A stretch of 64,000 nucleotides of DNA from Enhydrobacter aerosaccus. Lineage in GTDB: Bacteria; Pseudomonadota; Alphaproteobacteria; Reyranellales; Reyranellaceae. Below, piece by piece: positions 17,549-26,526 of this stretch. Each line of letters begins with the position of its first letter. The first letter of the stretch is position 1. The notes under the pieces are model-generated. The model had not been told where the DNA came from, did not search any database, and saw only the letters and a program-made list of their open reading frames with translations. Both the position numbers and the translations under genes were made by a program. The stretch is taken from positions 744,305 through 808,304 of the forward strand of contig NZ_FUWJ01000002.1 in the NCBI RefSeq assembly GCF_900167455.1. Reading direction: 5' to 3'.

Positions 17549-18787
17549 TCAAACCAGTCCGACCTTGCTTGGCGTGAAATCGGGAAAGGCGGCCGCGACC
17601 GCCTGAGGTGTGCGCAGCGGCCCGGCCATCAGTTCGGCGACGATGCTGCGGATATCCGTCGTCATCGCCAGATCGACGGCGTTGTCGAGCCGTTCGGAAG
17701 ACAGGCCGGGCCAACGGCCGTGCATCCTGCCCCCGGCGATGCCCGGCGCCGAGACGATGGTCACGCCGGCATGCCCGTGATCGGTGCCGTTGCTCTTGTT
17801 GGAGCGCAGGCGACGACCGAATTCGCTCATCACCACCAGCACGATCCCGCCAAGCCGATCGTGCAGATCGGTATGGAAGGCCGCCAGGGCCCGCGATAGC
17901 TGGCCCACCAGCAGGGCAAGCCGCGGCGGCTGGTTCTCGTGCGTATCCCAACCGCCCATATCGACGGCGAAGGCGCGGATGCCGAGATCCATGCGGATGA
18001 CCCGGGCAACCGATTGCAGGCTGCGGCCGATCTCCGTTTCCTCGTAGACGGCTCCGCCGCTTGGCTGATAGGGCGCCACCTTGCCGTCCGGTTCACGCAG
18101 ATGGCCGTCGATCAACGAGATGCCGGCCAGCGTGTCCCGTGCGGCACGATCGTAGAGACCGCCATCGGCGCCGATCAGCCGCTTCAGCACGTTGGCCGCC
18201 TGCTTGCCGCCGGGCAGGTTCATGCCGCCCTTCAGATCGAGGGCGCAGATCGTGTCGGCATGTCCCGCCAAGGAATCGGGAAGTCCGGGAGTCGCCGAAA
18301 AGACCGGCGCCTTGGCCTTGCCGATGGCGCCCAGCCAGCGCGCCATCCAGCCGCCACCGACATGCGCGACCTCGTCGGGATTGGAAATCCCGCGCTCGAT
18401 CAACTCCTGCGCGCCGAAATGACTGCGCGTGCCGTTGGCGAGACCGGACGCATGAACAAGCGCAATCCGCTTGTCCTTGTAGAGATCGTGCATGGCAGCC
18501 ATCTCGGGATGCAGCCGGAAATCGAGACCGGCCGGCGCGCCGCCGAGTTCGAGGGCAGGCTTGTCGCCATCCGCCAGCAGCCGCATTTCGGGCGGACGGT
18601 CGGCCACGTAGTTGCGGTCATCGACCGGGGCCACGACGCCCAGCGAGTCCATGCCGCCGCGCAGGAAGATGGTTATCAGGATCGGACCGTTGTCCGATGC
18701 CGCCACCGGGGGTGTGGCGAAAGCCCGAACGGACGGCGCCAGGGAGAGCGCCGTGGCGGTGTAGAGGAGCGTGCGACGCGTCAGCAT
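17549..18787 (-). CDS. DUF1501 family exported protein
   Basis: Protein of 412 aa of the DUF1501 family, related to the alkaline phosphatase/sulfatase fold. The N-terminus (MLTRRTLLYTATALSLAPSV) looks like a twin-arginine leader, implying folded export. Conserved segments include LITIFLRGGMDSLGVVAPVDD, a GAQELIE block, DMGGWDTHENQ and VMSEFGRRLRSNKSNGTDHG, which contain the Asp/His residues typical of the family. It begins 4 bases after the DUF1800 stop; these two families are commonly paired. Function unknown. Confidence 0.9.
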   Translation of the reverse strand: MLTRRTLLYTATALSLAPSVRAFATPPVAASDNGPILITIFLRGGMDSLGVVAPVDDRNYVADRPPEMRLLADGDKPALELGGAPAGLDFRLHPEMAAMHDLYKDKRIALVHASGLANGTRSHFGAQELIERGISNPDEVAHVGGGWMARWLGAIGKAKAPVFSATPGLPDSLAGHADTICALDLKGGMNLPGGKQAANVLKRLIGADGGLYDRAARDTLAGISLIDGHLREPDGKVAPYQPSGGAVYEETEIGRSLQSVARVIRMDLGIRAFAVDMGGWDTHENQPPRLALLVGQLSRALAAFHTDLHDRLGGIVLVVMSEFGRRLRSNKSNGTDHGHAGVTIVSAPGIAGGRMHGRWPGLSSERLDNAVDLAMTTDIRSIVAELMAGPLRTPQAVAAAFPDFTPSKVGLV

Positions 18788-18791
18788 GGCA

Positions 18792-20348
18792 TCACCTGAC
18801 CTGGAAAGCGGGAGTCATGGCGCAATAAGCGAGGATCTGCCGTGATAGCGGCAGCGCATCCTTGCGCGTATCGAACGGCATGCCGGGCTTGAGCCCCATG
18901 CCATCGACGATGGCTCGTGCGACAGGCGGCGGCGCCTCGACACCCAGCAGCCGATGATGGGCAACGCTCACCGCTTCCTCGGCTGTCGCCTTGTCGGCCA
19001 CCGCCGTTGCCGCATGGGTCGGCCCGGCCTTCCACACATCGTTGCTCAAGCCCAACAGCAGTTCCCATCGTCGACGCATCATGTTGGAACTCAGCCAGTA
19101 GTCGTTGTCATCGGGATGGCCGGTCGGAGGCCCCCAACCGAACAGCCGCTGACCGCTGCCATCGAGTTCGCCCAACAGGCCAAGCGTCGGCGTGACAGGG
19201 ATGGTCGCGGCGCGGGCGAAGGAAGCATAGAGTTCCAACGGCCGCTTCACCTTGGCACCGCCCGACCGGCGGAAGGCGTCGCTGCGGACAATGGCCTCGA
19301 CGGTCCGGGCGATCTGGTCCGGCTTGCGGCGCTCCTCGCTCCACACCTTCACCGCCGCGTTGACCAGAGCCGGATCGGGATTGTCCGACACGAGCCGGCG
19401 GCAAAGCTTGCCGCAAACGAAGCGCGCCGTCGCCGGATGATCGGCCACGAGATCGAGGACGCGCCGCCCATCCGCCATCGGCGGCTGGTAGGGATCGAAC
19501 TCGGTGGCGAGCACGCGCTTCTGGTAATTGTCGTGGAAAGTTTCGACGTAGGTGAATTTGCCCGTGACCGGGAGATGGCGACCGGCGCCGATGCCGGCGC
19601 CATCCTCGATGGTCCAGCCTGTGAAGGCGCGAGCGGCTTCGTAGACGTCCTGGTCGATGTAGCCTTCGGGGTGGCCCTGCAGCGCGCCCGGCACCTCGCG
19701 CCACTTGTTGTACAGCGCATTGAGATAGGCCGGACGGCCGAGCGTATGGAGTTCGAACAGTTCGCGACCGTAATTCTCGTTGGCGGCGCCACCGCGTGAC
19801 GAGCGGCCGTTGAGATAGATCAGCATGGCCGCGCTGGTCGCCACCGCTTCCAGCATTTCGCGGAAATTGCCGAGCGCATGACGGCGGATCACGTCGCTGT
19901 CGTAGGTCGGCAGCGCCACCGCCACGAGCTGGTCGCCAACCGCGTTCACGTTGAAATGGTTGTGCCAGAAATCGACCAGCACCTCGCGCAGCTGCCAGCG
20001 ACTGTGCACGGCCCGGATCAAGGTCGCCGCCGCGACGGCGGTCCGCAGGAAGGATCGCTCCTGACCCGGCACCTCCTTGCCGACGGTCTTCCAGTGCTCC
20101 TCGATCGGCCGGAAGATCACCGAGATCGGCCGGTCCTCGTCTACCTCGGCTTCCGGCGTCTTGCTGGAATATTTGAGCCGCAGCCGCGTGGCATTGATGG
20201 CGTCGCGGCAATCGTCCTCGGGTGGCGGCTTCAGCTGCTGCGCCAGCCACGCACCGGTTCCCATCTTGCGGATGGTCGCCAGGTCGGGATCGCTCGGCCC
20301 GAAGGCCAGTTTGTTCAGGGCAGTGCGCGGATCGACTTCGAAGCTCAT
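18792..20348 (-). CDS. DUF1800 family protein
   Basis: Protein of 518 aa of the DUF1800 family, partner of DUF1501. Family signatures are LNKLAFGPSDPDL near the start, VDFWHNHFNVNA, NENYGRELFELHTLG, EAARAFTGWTI and RSDAFRRSGGAKVKRPLEL. The ATG at 20348 has GGAGAG 6 bases ahead and is preferred to an open-frame start at 20372. No signal peptide is visible although its partner has a Tat-like leader; co-export is possible but unproven. Function unknown. Confidence 0.9.
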   Translation of the reverse strand: MSFEVDPRTALNKLAFGPSDPDLATIRKMGTGAWLAQQLKPPPEDDCRDAINATRLRLKYSSKTPEAEVDEDRPISVIFRPIEEHWKTVGKEVPGQERSFLRTAVAAATLIRAVHSRWQLREVLVDFWHNHFNVNAVGDQLVAVALPTYDSDVIRRHALGNFREMLEAVATSAAMLIYLNGRSSRGGAANENYGRELFELHTLGRPAYLNALYNKWREVPGALQGHPEGYIDQDVYEAARAFTGWTIEDGAGIGAGRHLPVTGKFTYVETFHDNYQKRVLATEFDPYQPPMADGRRVLDLVADHPATARFVCGKLCRRLVSDNPDPALVNAAVKVWSEERRKPDQIARTVEAIVRSDAFRRSGGAKVKRPLELYASFARAATIPVTPTLGLLGELDGSGQRLFGWGPPTGHPDDNDYWLSSNMMRRRWELLLGLSNDVWKAGPTHAATAVADKATAEEAVSVAHHRLLGVEAPPPVARAIVDGMGLKPGMPFDTRKDALPLSRQILAYCAMTPAFQVR

Positions 20349-20675
20349 CGGCGCTCTCCGGAGATCCTTCACGAGTGGGATGTGCCGATACTTACGTTTC
20401 CATTCTTGTCAGGATTGCGGCTTACAGTCCGGTGACAACTTCCATCCGGACGGGACGCCCTGGCCGCCAATGGGACCGGCCTTCTCGCGACTCCAGTGGC
20501 GATCTGAAACTCGCGAGATCGCGCCTTCTCTGCAACCGGATCGTCCGCTACCGCTGGCCGATAACGGCAGCCTCGCGGGGTGTTGATCCGCCGCGAGCGG
20601 GCGGACGGCGCCATCGGTGCTATAGCCGTCGGTGCGATCGCTCCCTCCCACCGACTGCTCATGCGGAAGACGGCA
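20349..20675. other. Intergenic region between divergent genes, 327 bp
   Basis: This gap separates the DUF1800 gene (minus) and the peroxidase gene (plus). Open frames cross it but none has a family match or a convincing ribosome binding site. A 7-bp stem (20499-20505 with 20516-20522) is the only fold seen. It should hold two divergent promoters, but I cannot place either with confidence. Confidence 0.5.
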
Positions 20676-21800
20676 ATGTCTCAGCCTTCGACTGACGACC
20701 CGCGCTACAAGCTCGCCTCGATTCTCGCACCGCCGCAGCTGGCCAGGCTTGGCGCAATCGGCGCGACGCTGATCGCCGCCACGGCCGCGTTCGCCTGGAC
20801 CGGCGGATACTTCTCGCCCAACCGTCTCGATCAGAGCCGGATGATCGACGCATTCGAGGCGGACAACGGCGTCCATCCGGGATTCCGGCGCAATCACGCC
20901 AAGGGTGTCTGCGTGGACGGCACCTTCGACAGCAACGGCGCTGGCGCGCGCGTTTCGAAGGCGCAAGTGTTCCAGCCGGGCCGCGTACCCGTCTTCGGCC
21001 GCTTCGCCTTGTCCGGCGGTGTGCCGATGGTGGCCGACGCGCCGACGATCGTGCGCAGCCTGGCGCTGAATTTCAGCCTGCCGGACGGTGAAGCCTGGCG
21101 CACCGCCATGATCAACATTCCCGTATTCCCGCTCAAGGATCCCCGCGCCTTCTACGAGCAGTTGGTTGCGTCGCGGCCCGATCCGAAGACCGGCCACCCC
21201 GACCCTCAGGCGCTCGCTGCCTTTGTCGCCCACCATCCCGAGACCGCCCAAGCGATGGCAATCATCCACGCCCGGGGCTTTTCCTCGGCGTTCGCCAATG
21301 CGACCTACAACGCGTTGAATGCCTTCCTGTTCACATCGGCAGCCGGGGTGGCGACGCCGGTGCGCTGGTCGGCGGAGCCGGTCGATGCGTTTGTGCCTGC
21401 GCCGACGGCGGCGGACGGCGACCAGAACTATCTGTTCGAAAGCCTGATCGCGCGCGTTCAGGAAGCACCCGCGCAGTGGCACCTGATCCTGACGATCGGC
21501 CAACCCGGCGATCCCACCGATGACGCGACGCTGCCCTGGCCCGCTGATCGCGAGCGCATCGATGCCGGGACGCTCAGCGTGACGCACATCACGGCCGAGA
21601 GCGACGGTAACTGTCGTGACGTCAACTTCGATCCGCTCGTGCTGCCCGACGGCATCGCCCCCTCGGACGACCCGCTCCTGTCGGCACGCTCGGCCGCCTA
21701 TTCAACCTCGTTCACGCGGCGCGCAGGCGAACCCAAGACTCCCAGCGCTATCCAGACGACGAACCAGCCGGCAACGAGCCAAACCGCGACGAGGCCCTGA
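20676..21800 (+). CDS. Catalase-family peroxidase (SrpA-like), membrane-anchored or exported
   Basis: Heme peroxidase of the small catalase-related family, 374 aa, shorter than true catalases. A hydrophobic N-terminal segment (about residues 22-42) suggests a periplasmic location. The distal histidine lies in NGVHPGFRRNHAKG, and ATYNALNAF matches the family's proximal heme-ligand tyrosine region. The ATG at 20676 has GGAAGA 6 bases upstream; upstream ATGs lack this. Its stop is 2 bases before a cytochrome b561 gene, a pairing known for this family, in which the cytochrome is presumed to supply electrons. Confidence 0.88.
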   Translation: MSQPSTDDPRYKLASILAPPQLARLGAIGATLIAATAAFAWTGGYFSPNRLDQSRMIDAFEADNGVHPGFRRNHAKGVCVDGTFDSNGAGARVSKAQVFQPGRVPVFGRFALSGGVPMVADAPTIVRSLALNFSLPDGEAWRTAMINIPVFPLKDPRAFYEQLVASRPDPKTGHPDPQALAAFVAHHPETAQAMAIIHARGFSSAFANATYNALNAFLFTSAAGVATPVRWSAEPVDAFVPAPTAADGDQNYLFESLIARVQEAPAQWHLILTIGQPGDPTDDATLPWPADRERIDAGTLSVTHITAESDGNCRDVNFDPLVLPDGIAPSDDPLLSARSAAYSTSFTRRAGEPKTPSAIQTTNQPATSQTATRP

Positions 21801-21802
21801 CC

Positions 21803-22321
21803 ATGATCAAGCCCTTCTCCCTGCTGTCGCGCCTGCTCCATTGGACAATGGCGATCCTGATCCTGGCGATGCTGTTCATCGGCGTGGCCATGGTCTCGTC
21901 ACTGTCCGACTATCATCGCCTGGTTTCGATCCACAAGCCGCTGGGCATTCTCATCCTGATCCTGGTGGCGGCGCGACTCGCGAACCGGCTCATCAACCCG
22001 GCGCCCCCTCTGCCGGCCGGCATGCCGCCGCTGCTGCGCTTCGCCGCACATGCCTCTCACTGGCTGCTTTATGGATTGATGTTTGCCCTGCCTCTGGTCG
22101 GATGGGGCATGCTGTCGGCAGCGGGCTATCCGATCGCCCTGATTGGGCCGTTCCACCTGCCAGCGATCCTGCCGCACGACGCGGTGCTCTATGCCGTCCT
22201 GAGGCCGCTGCACACGGTGCTGGCCTTCGCCCTCTTCGCGACCTTCCTCGCCCACCTGGGCGCCGCCCTGATGCACGCCGTCGTGTTTCGCGACGGCGTG
22301 TTCCAGAGCATGACGCGCTGA
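21803..22321 (+). CDS. Cytochrome b561 family protein
   Basis: Inner-membrane b-type cytochrome of 172 aa with four hydrophobic helices. Histidines suitable as heme ligands lie in LLHWTMA, IHKPLG, AHASHWLL and PLHTVL/FLAHLG. It is translationally linked to the catalase-type peroxidase, so a role passing quinol electrons to that peroxidase is likely by context. Length and helix order fit the YodB/CybB group. Confidence 0.9.
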   Translation: MIKPFSLLSRLLHWTMAILILAMLFIGVAMVSSLSDYHRLVSIHKPLGILILILVAARLANRLINPAPPLPAGMPPLLRFAAHASHWLLYGLMFALPLVGWGMLSAAGYPIALIGPFHLPAILPHDAVLYAVLRPLHTVLAFALFATFLAHLGAALMHAVVFRDGVFQSMTR

Positions 22322-22327
22322 TCGGTC

Positions 22328-22342
22328 CTGACGCGGCGTCAG
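22328..22342. terminator. Palindrome between convergent genes, possible bidirectional terminator
   Basis: CTGACGC and GCGTCAG form a perfect 7-bp inverted repeat around one base, in the 17-bp gap between the convergent cytochrome b561 and aminotransferase genes. It overlaps the aminotransferase stop codon. A short pyrimidine run (CCCTTCTT) follows on the plus strand, so termination of the peroxidase operon is plausible. Confidence 0.45.
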
Positions 22343-23625
22343 CCCTTCTTCAGTTCGGCGATCGACTCCGCCCAGGCGTTGATCGTGTGATCGATGTCGG
22401 CCTGGGTGTGCGCCAGGCTGACATAGTATTTCGACTCGCCCTTCATGATGCCGCGCGCCCGCAGGAGCTGGTTGAAGCGCGTGGCCAGGGCCTTGTCGCC
22501 CTTGAGCGTGTCGCGATAGTCGCGCACCGTCTGGTCAGTGAACAGGACGTCGAACAGCGGCGGCTCGCCCACGATCTGCGCCTTGATGCCGGCTTTCTTG
22601 AGCAGCCCGTCGAGCGCCGCCATCAGGGTCCGGCCGCTGGCGAAAACCTGTTCGTATGTTCCGGGACGCTTCAGCACCTCGAGCGTGGCCAGACCGGCGA
22701 CGGCTGCAACCGGATTGCCGGACAGCGTGCCGACCTGGAACAGGAAATCCTCGTCGGCGACGGCCAGCTTGTCGAAATGCGCCATGATGTCGGCACGGCC
22801 CGCGATCGCTGCCAGGGCGAAGCCGCCGCCCACGATCTTGCCCAGTGTGCAGAGATCGGGCGTGACGCCGTAATATTCCTGTGCCCCGCCATAGGCGAAG
22901 CGGAAGCCGGTGACAACCTCGTCGAAGATCAGCGGAATGCCGTGCTCCTGCGTGATCCGACGCAACGCCTGCAGGAAGCCCGGCGCCGGCGGCAGCAGGC
23001 GCTGGAACGGCTCGACGATCACGCCGGCCAGTTCGTCCTTGTGTTCCTTGATCAGGCTCTCCGCCATCTCGACATCATTGAAGGCCGCGATCAGCATCTC
23101 GTCCTGGACGCTCTTGGGGATGCCGGCCGAATCGGGAATGGCGCGCGGGAAATTGCCGGGATTGCGGGGCGCCATCGACATCAGGGCGTAGTCGCTCATG
23201 CCGTGATAGCCGCCTTCGAACTTCAGGATCTTGTCGCGGCGGCGGAAGGCGCGTGCCGCGCGCATCGCATACAGATCGGCCTCGGTGCCCGAGCAGACGA
23301 AGCGCACCTGCTCCGCGCACGGGACGGCGTCGACGATCGCCTCGGCCAGGGCGATGCCGTGCCGGTTGTTGCCGAAGTAGGTGGTTCCAAGCGGCACCTG
23401 CGCCTCGACCGCCGCCGTCACCTCGGGATGAGCATGGCCGATGAACATCGGGCCGGAGCCCAGCAGGAAGTCGACATATTCGCGCCCGGCCTCGTCCCAG
23501 ATGCGTCCACCCTTCCCTTCCTTGAGGACGACCTCCGCCGGCATGTTGCCGAAGGTGCCGCCCGGCAAGACCCGTTTGGCGGCTTGGACGAGATCAGCAA
23601 CAGGATCGGCGACCTGGACGGACAT
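22339..23625 (-). CDS. Class III aminotransferase (glutamate-1-semialdehyde aminomutase-like)
   Basis: PLP enzyme of fold type I, 428 aa. Visible features are FVCSGTEADLYAMRAAR (cofactor phosphate site), GGYHGMSDY, the pyridine-nitrogen aspartate D235 in IFDEVVTGFR, and the Schiff-base lysine K263 in TLGKIVGGGFA. The ATG at 23625 has GGAG 7 bases upstream. It is related to HemL but stands alone without heme genes, so it may be a transaminase for another substrate. It is transcribed divergently from the HAD gene. Confidence 0.87.
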   Translation of the reverse strand: MSVQVADPVADLVQAAKRVLPGGTFGNMPAEVVLKEGKGGRIWDEAGREYVDFLLGSGPMFIGHAHPEVTAAVEAQVPLGTTYFGNNRHGIALAEAIVDAVPCAEQVRFVCSGTEADLYAMRAARAFRRRDKILKFEGGYHGMSDYALMSMAPRNPGNFPRAIPDSAGIPKSVQDEMLIAAFNDVEMAESLIKEHKDELAGVIVEPFQRLLPPAPGFLQALRRITQEHGIPLIFDEVVTGFRFAYGGAQEYYGVTPDLCTLGKIVGGGFALAAIAGRADIMAHFDKLAVADEDFLFQVGTLSGNPVAAVAGLATLEVLKRPGTYEQVFASGRTLMAALDGLLKKAGIKAQIVGEPPLFDVLFTDQTVRDYRDTLKGDKALATRFNQLLRARGIMKGESKYYVSLAHTQADIDHTINAWAESIAELKKG

Positions 23626-23764
23626 GGAGCACTCCCACACAGATGAATTGGGTCAATGACTTCAGCTTACTCCGCCGGACGTCCGCGACATCGGCATAAT
23701 CCCTATGATCGGCCATGAAATTTCCGGCGCTTGCCGATGCCAGCGGGAGCCGTAAAACAGCGCC

Positions 23765-24433
23765 ATGTTCATCCGCCCCGTCAAGGGCGTCCTGTTCGAC
23801 ATGGACGGCCTGCTGATCGATACCGAGGCTGTCTATATCGAGGCGCTGCAGGCCGCCGCGCGCGCCATGGGCCGGGAAATGCCGCTCGCCTTCTGCCATT
23901 CCATGATCGGCATTCCTGGTCCGATCTGCGACGGCATGATCAGCGATTTCTATGGTCCCGGCTTCTCCCTGGACGTCTTCAGCACCCATTTCGACGCGCA
24001 CGCCCGTCGTGCCTTCGAAGCGGGCGTGCCGGTGAAGTCCGGAGCGGTCGAGTTGCTCGACTTTCTCCGCGACCGCGGCCTGCCCTTGGCCATAGCGACT
24101 TCCTCGAGCCGGGCGACTGTTGCCAGGCATCTCGGCCGCGCCGGGCTTCTCGATCGCTTCAAGGCGATTGCCACCCGCGACGACGTGATCAGCAGCAAGC
24201 CGCATCCCGACGTCTATTTCGAAGCGGCGCGGCAGCTCGGCATACCCGCCGAGAGTTGCATCGCCCTGGAGGATTCGAATGTCGGCCTCGCCGCCGCACA
24301 CGCGGCCGGTACCATGGCGATCATGGTGCCGGACATCCTGACGCCGACCGACGAGTCACGGGCGAAATGCCTCCATGTCGCTGAGGACCTCGCCTCGGTC
24401 CTGCACCTTCTGCGGTCGACGCTCGCACCGTAG
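23765..24433 (+). CDS. HAD-family hydrolase, beta-phosphoglucomutase-like
   Basis: Cytoplasmic phosphatase/phosphomutase-like enzyme, 222 aa. Motif I is FDMDGLLIDTE with the nucleophile/acid-base Asp pair, a cap domain follows at about residues 20-90, motif II is IATSSS, motif III KPHPDVYFEAA, and motif IV IALEDSNVGLAAA. These place it in HAD subfamily IA. The substrate is unknown; the neighbours give no pathway clue. Confidence 0.9.
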   Translation: MFIRPVKGVLFDMDGLLIDTEAVYIEALQAAARAMGREMPLAFCHSMIGIPGPICDGMISDFYGPGFSLDVFSTHFDAHARRAFEAGVPVKSGAVELLDFLRDRGLPLAIATSSSRATVARHLGRAGLLDRFKAIATRDDVISSKPHPDVYFEAARQLGIPAESCIALEDSNVGLAAAHAAGTMAIMVPDILTPTDESRAKCLHVAEDLASVLHLLRSTLAP

Positions 24434-24547
24434 CGCCTTCGGAAGGTGAAAGTGTCGCCGTTGCCTGGATTGCCGGCAGTAATCCGGCGATGATCGTCGA
24501 CCTGTTCGCCTGCGATGGCCTGGAGCCAGCTACGTTCGAGGCCGCAC

Positions 24548-25012
24548 CTACTTCGGCATGTCCTTCATGTTCATCACCTGGCCGCCCGGCATGACGATGT
24601 CGCCCGGCTTGCGATCGGCGGGACACGGTCCGAGGTAGGTGAGGTTCGACACCATATGCGCGCCCTCGCTGTCGACCTCGACCTTGATCGCCTTGTCGAA
24701 GTCGCCAATCGCCGTGCCGGTCGCGGTCTTGCCGTCGCACGTTCCCTTGAAGGAGTAGCCGCCCGGAACCTTATGGAATTCCTGGCTGCAGCCCGCACGA
24801 TTCCTGCCCATGGCGGAGAATTGCTTTTCCGTCGCCTCGTCGATGCACATCTGCATCGTCATGGTCTGACCGCCGCCCATGGTCATCGCTTGCTGCCACA
24901 TGCCCGGCTTGCGATGCGGGGGATCGTCGTCGGCCCTCGCCGACGACATCGCGCCAGCGACGATGAAGCCTGCGCCAAATACGAATGCCATGGTTGCGAT
25001 GGGATGTTTCAT
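24548..25012 (-). CDS. DUF3617 family periplasmic protein
   Basis: Exported protein of 154 aa. The signal peptide ends near SSARAD. The family opening HRKPGMWQQAMTM is followed by conserved cysteines (MQMCIDE, AGCSQEF, GTCDGK, GPCPADRKPGD). The family is widespread in Proteobacteria with no known function. It converges on the HAD gene across a 114-bp gap holding only a short GCCGG/CCGGC hairpin near 24460-24480. Confidence 0.8.
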   Translation of the reverse strand: MKHPIATMAFVFGAGFIVAGAMSSARADDDPPHRKPGMWQQAMTMGGGQTMTMQMCIDEATEKQFSAMGRNRAGCSQEFHKVPGGYSFKGTCDGKTATGTAIGDFDKAIKVEVDSEGAHMVSNLTYLGPCPADRKPGDIVMPGGQVMNMKDMPK

Positions 25013-25084
25013 GGACTGTGCTCCTTGCCTGACGATGACAGAGTGCGATTTGGAAGATTCCAGGTCTAGTGACTTCGGTCGAAC

Positions 25085-25786
25085 CTAGAACTTCTCGACC
25101 CAGGGCCGGACCTCGACTTCCCAGCTCCAGGCGCTGCGATGTTGCTGCAGAACGGCCCAATAGGTTTCGGCGATCGCATCGGGATCGAGCAGGCTGTCGG
25201 GTGCATCCGACGGAACGGGTCTGCTGGCGCTGCGGATGCCACCATCGATCACGAAATGCGCGACGTGGAGTCCTTTGGGCGACAGTTCGCGGGCCATCGA
25301 TTGCGCGAGACCGCGCAGCGCGAACTTGCCGAGGGCAAAGCTGGCAGAGAGCGGGAAGCCCTTCACACCCGCCGTCGCTCCCGAGAGCAGGATCGCGCCA
25401 TGCCCGTGCGGCAGCATGCGCCGCGCCGCCTGCTGCGACACGAGAAACGCCCCGAAGGCGCTGACCTCCATCGCCTGCCTGACCTCCTCTGGTGGCAGAT
25501 CGATCAGTGCGCCGCGAACGCGGGCGCTGGCATTGTAGACGACGACATCGGGGGCGCCGTTCTTCGCTTCGACCGCCTGAAAGAGTGCCGCAACGTCGTT
25601 CGCGTCGACGGCGTTGCACTGATGGACGGAGGCTCCCGTTTCGGTCGCCAAGGGTGCGAGCTTGTCCGTCCGACGCGCGGCGAGAGCCACCGTCAGGCCG
25701 TTGCGGTGGAACAGGCGTGCCAGCGAGGCGCTCAGACCGGGGCCGGCGCCGACGATCAGGGCAGAGCGGTAGCGGGGCTTTTCCAT
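25085..25786 (-). CDS. Short-chain dehydrogenase/reductase-like protein
   Basis: Rossmann-fold protein of 233 aa. The nucleotide site is ALIVGAGPGLSASLARLF (a GxGxG-type variant) and NASARVRG is the usual NAG region. At the catalytic motif the sequence reads SASFALGKFALRG: the usual Tyr of YxxxK is Phe, read directly from the codon ttt. Related proteobacterial SDRs also show this change, so it is probably a subfamily trait, but standard SDR redox chemistry is uncertain. It is divergent from the FrnE-like gene. Confidence 0.85.
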   Translation of the reverse strand: MEKPRYRSALIVGAGPGLSASLARLFHRNGLTVALAARRTDKLAPLATETGASVHQCNAVDANDVAALFQAVEAKNGAPDVVVYNASARVRGALIDLPPEEVRQAMEVSAFGAFLVSQQAARRMLPHGHGAILLSGATAGVKGFPLSASFALGKFALRGLAQSMARELSPKGLHVAHFVIDGGIRSASRPVPSDAPDSLLDPDAIAETYWAVLQQHRSAWSWEVEVRPWVEKF

Positions 25787-25851
25787 GGTGCCTCGTTGTT
25801 CGGTTGTCGATCCGGGTATAGGTTACAATAAATCAGCGGAAAGGATCTGCC

Positions 25852-26526
25852 ATGGACACGATCGCTGTGGCTGGACGCATCGATGTCATTTCCGACGCCA
25901 TCTGTCCGTGGTGCTACATCGGCAAGCGGCAGCTCGAACGGGCGCTGACGCTGCTGGAAGAGGAAGACAAGCTCCGCTTCGGCGTGATGTGGCATCCTTA
26001 CCAGCTCAATCCCGACATGCCGGCCGAGGGCGTCGACCGCGCCACCTATCGCGCCGCCAAGTTCGGCGGTCCGGAGCGTGCGCAGGAGATAGACCAGCGC
26101 ATCACCGAGACCGCGGCGACAGTCGGCCTCGAATTCCACCTCGAAAAGCTCACCCGTACCCCCAACACGGTCGATGCCCATCGGGTCATCCGCTTCGCGG
26201 CGCAACAGGGCCTGCAGGACTCGGTCGTGGAGGCGCTGTTCAAGGCCTATTTCTGCGAAGGCGCCGATATTGGCGATCGTGAGTTGCTGGCCGCCATCGG
26301 TGGAACGGGCGGCCTCGATCCGGATGCCGTGTGGAAGATGCTGGCCAGCGACGAGGGCAAGCGCGAGGTGCTGGCCAACGATCAGATGGCCCGCAACGCC
26401 GGCATCCAGGGCGTGCCGAGCTTTGCCCTGCAGGGTCACATCCTGTTCTCCGGCGCGGTGCCGGCCGAGGAGATGGCGAAGGCGTTCCGGCGCGCCTGGG
26501 AAATCCTCAAGTCGCGCGCTGCCTAG
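25852..26526 (+). CDS. DsbA-family oxidoreductase, FrnE-like
   Basis: Thioredoxin-fold protein of 224 aa with no signal peptide, so cytoplasmic. The active site is DAICPWCYIGKRQLERAL (CPWC, about residues 18-21), the insertion helical domain follows, and the cis-proline loop is IQGVPSFALQ. This is the FrnE/2-hydroxychromene-2-carboxylate isomerase-like branch of DsbA proteins. Its stop overlaps the 3' end of the convergent AsmA gene by 4 bases. Confidence 0.9.
   Translation: MDTIAVAGRIDVISDAICPWCYIGKRQLERALTLLEEEDKLRFGVMWHPYQLNPDMPAEGVDRATYRAAKFGGPERAQEIDQRITETAATVGLEFHLEKLTRTPNTVDAHRVIRFAAQQGLQDSVVEALFKAYFCEGADIGDRELLAAIGGTGGLDPDAVWKMLASDEGKREVLANDQMARNAGIQGVPSFALQGHILFSGAVPAEEMAKAFRRAWEILKSRAA

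Noticed and set aside
20499..20522. Structured RNA or riboswitch in the 327-bp gap before the peroxidase gene
   Set aside because: Only one 7-bp stem with a 10-base loop is visible; no known riboswitch core can be recognised.
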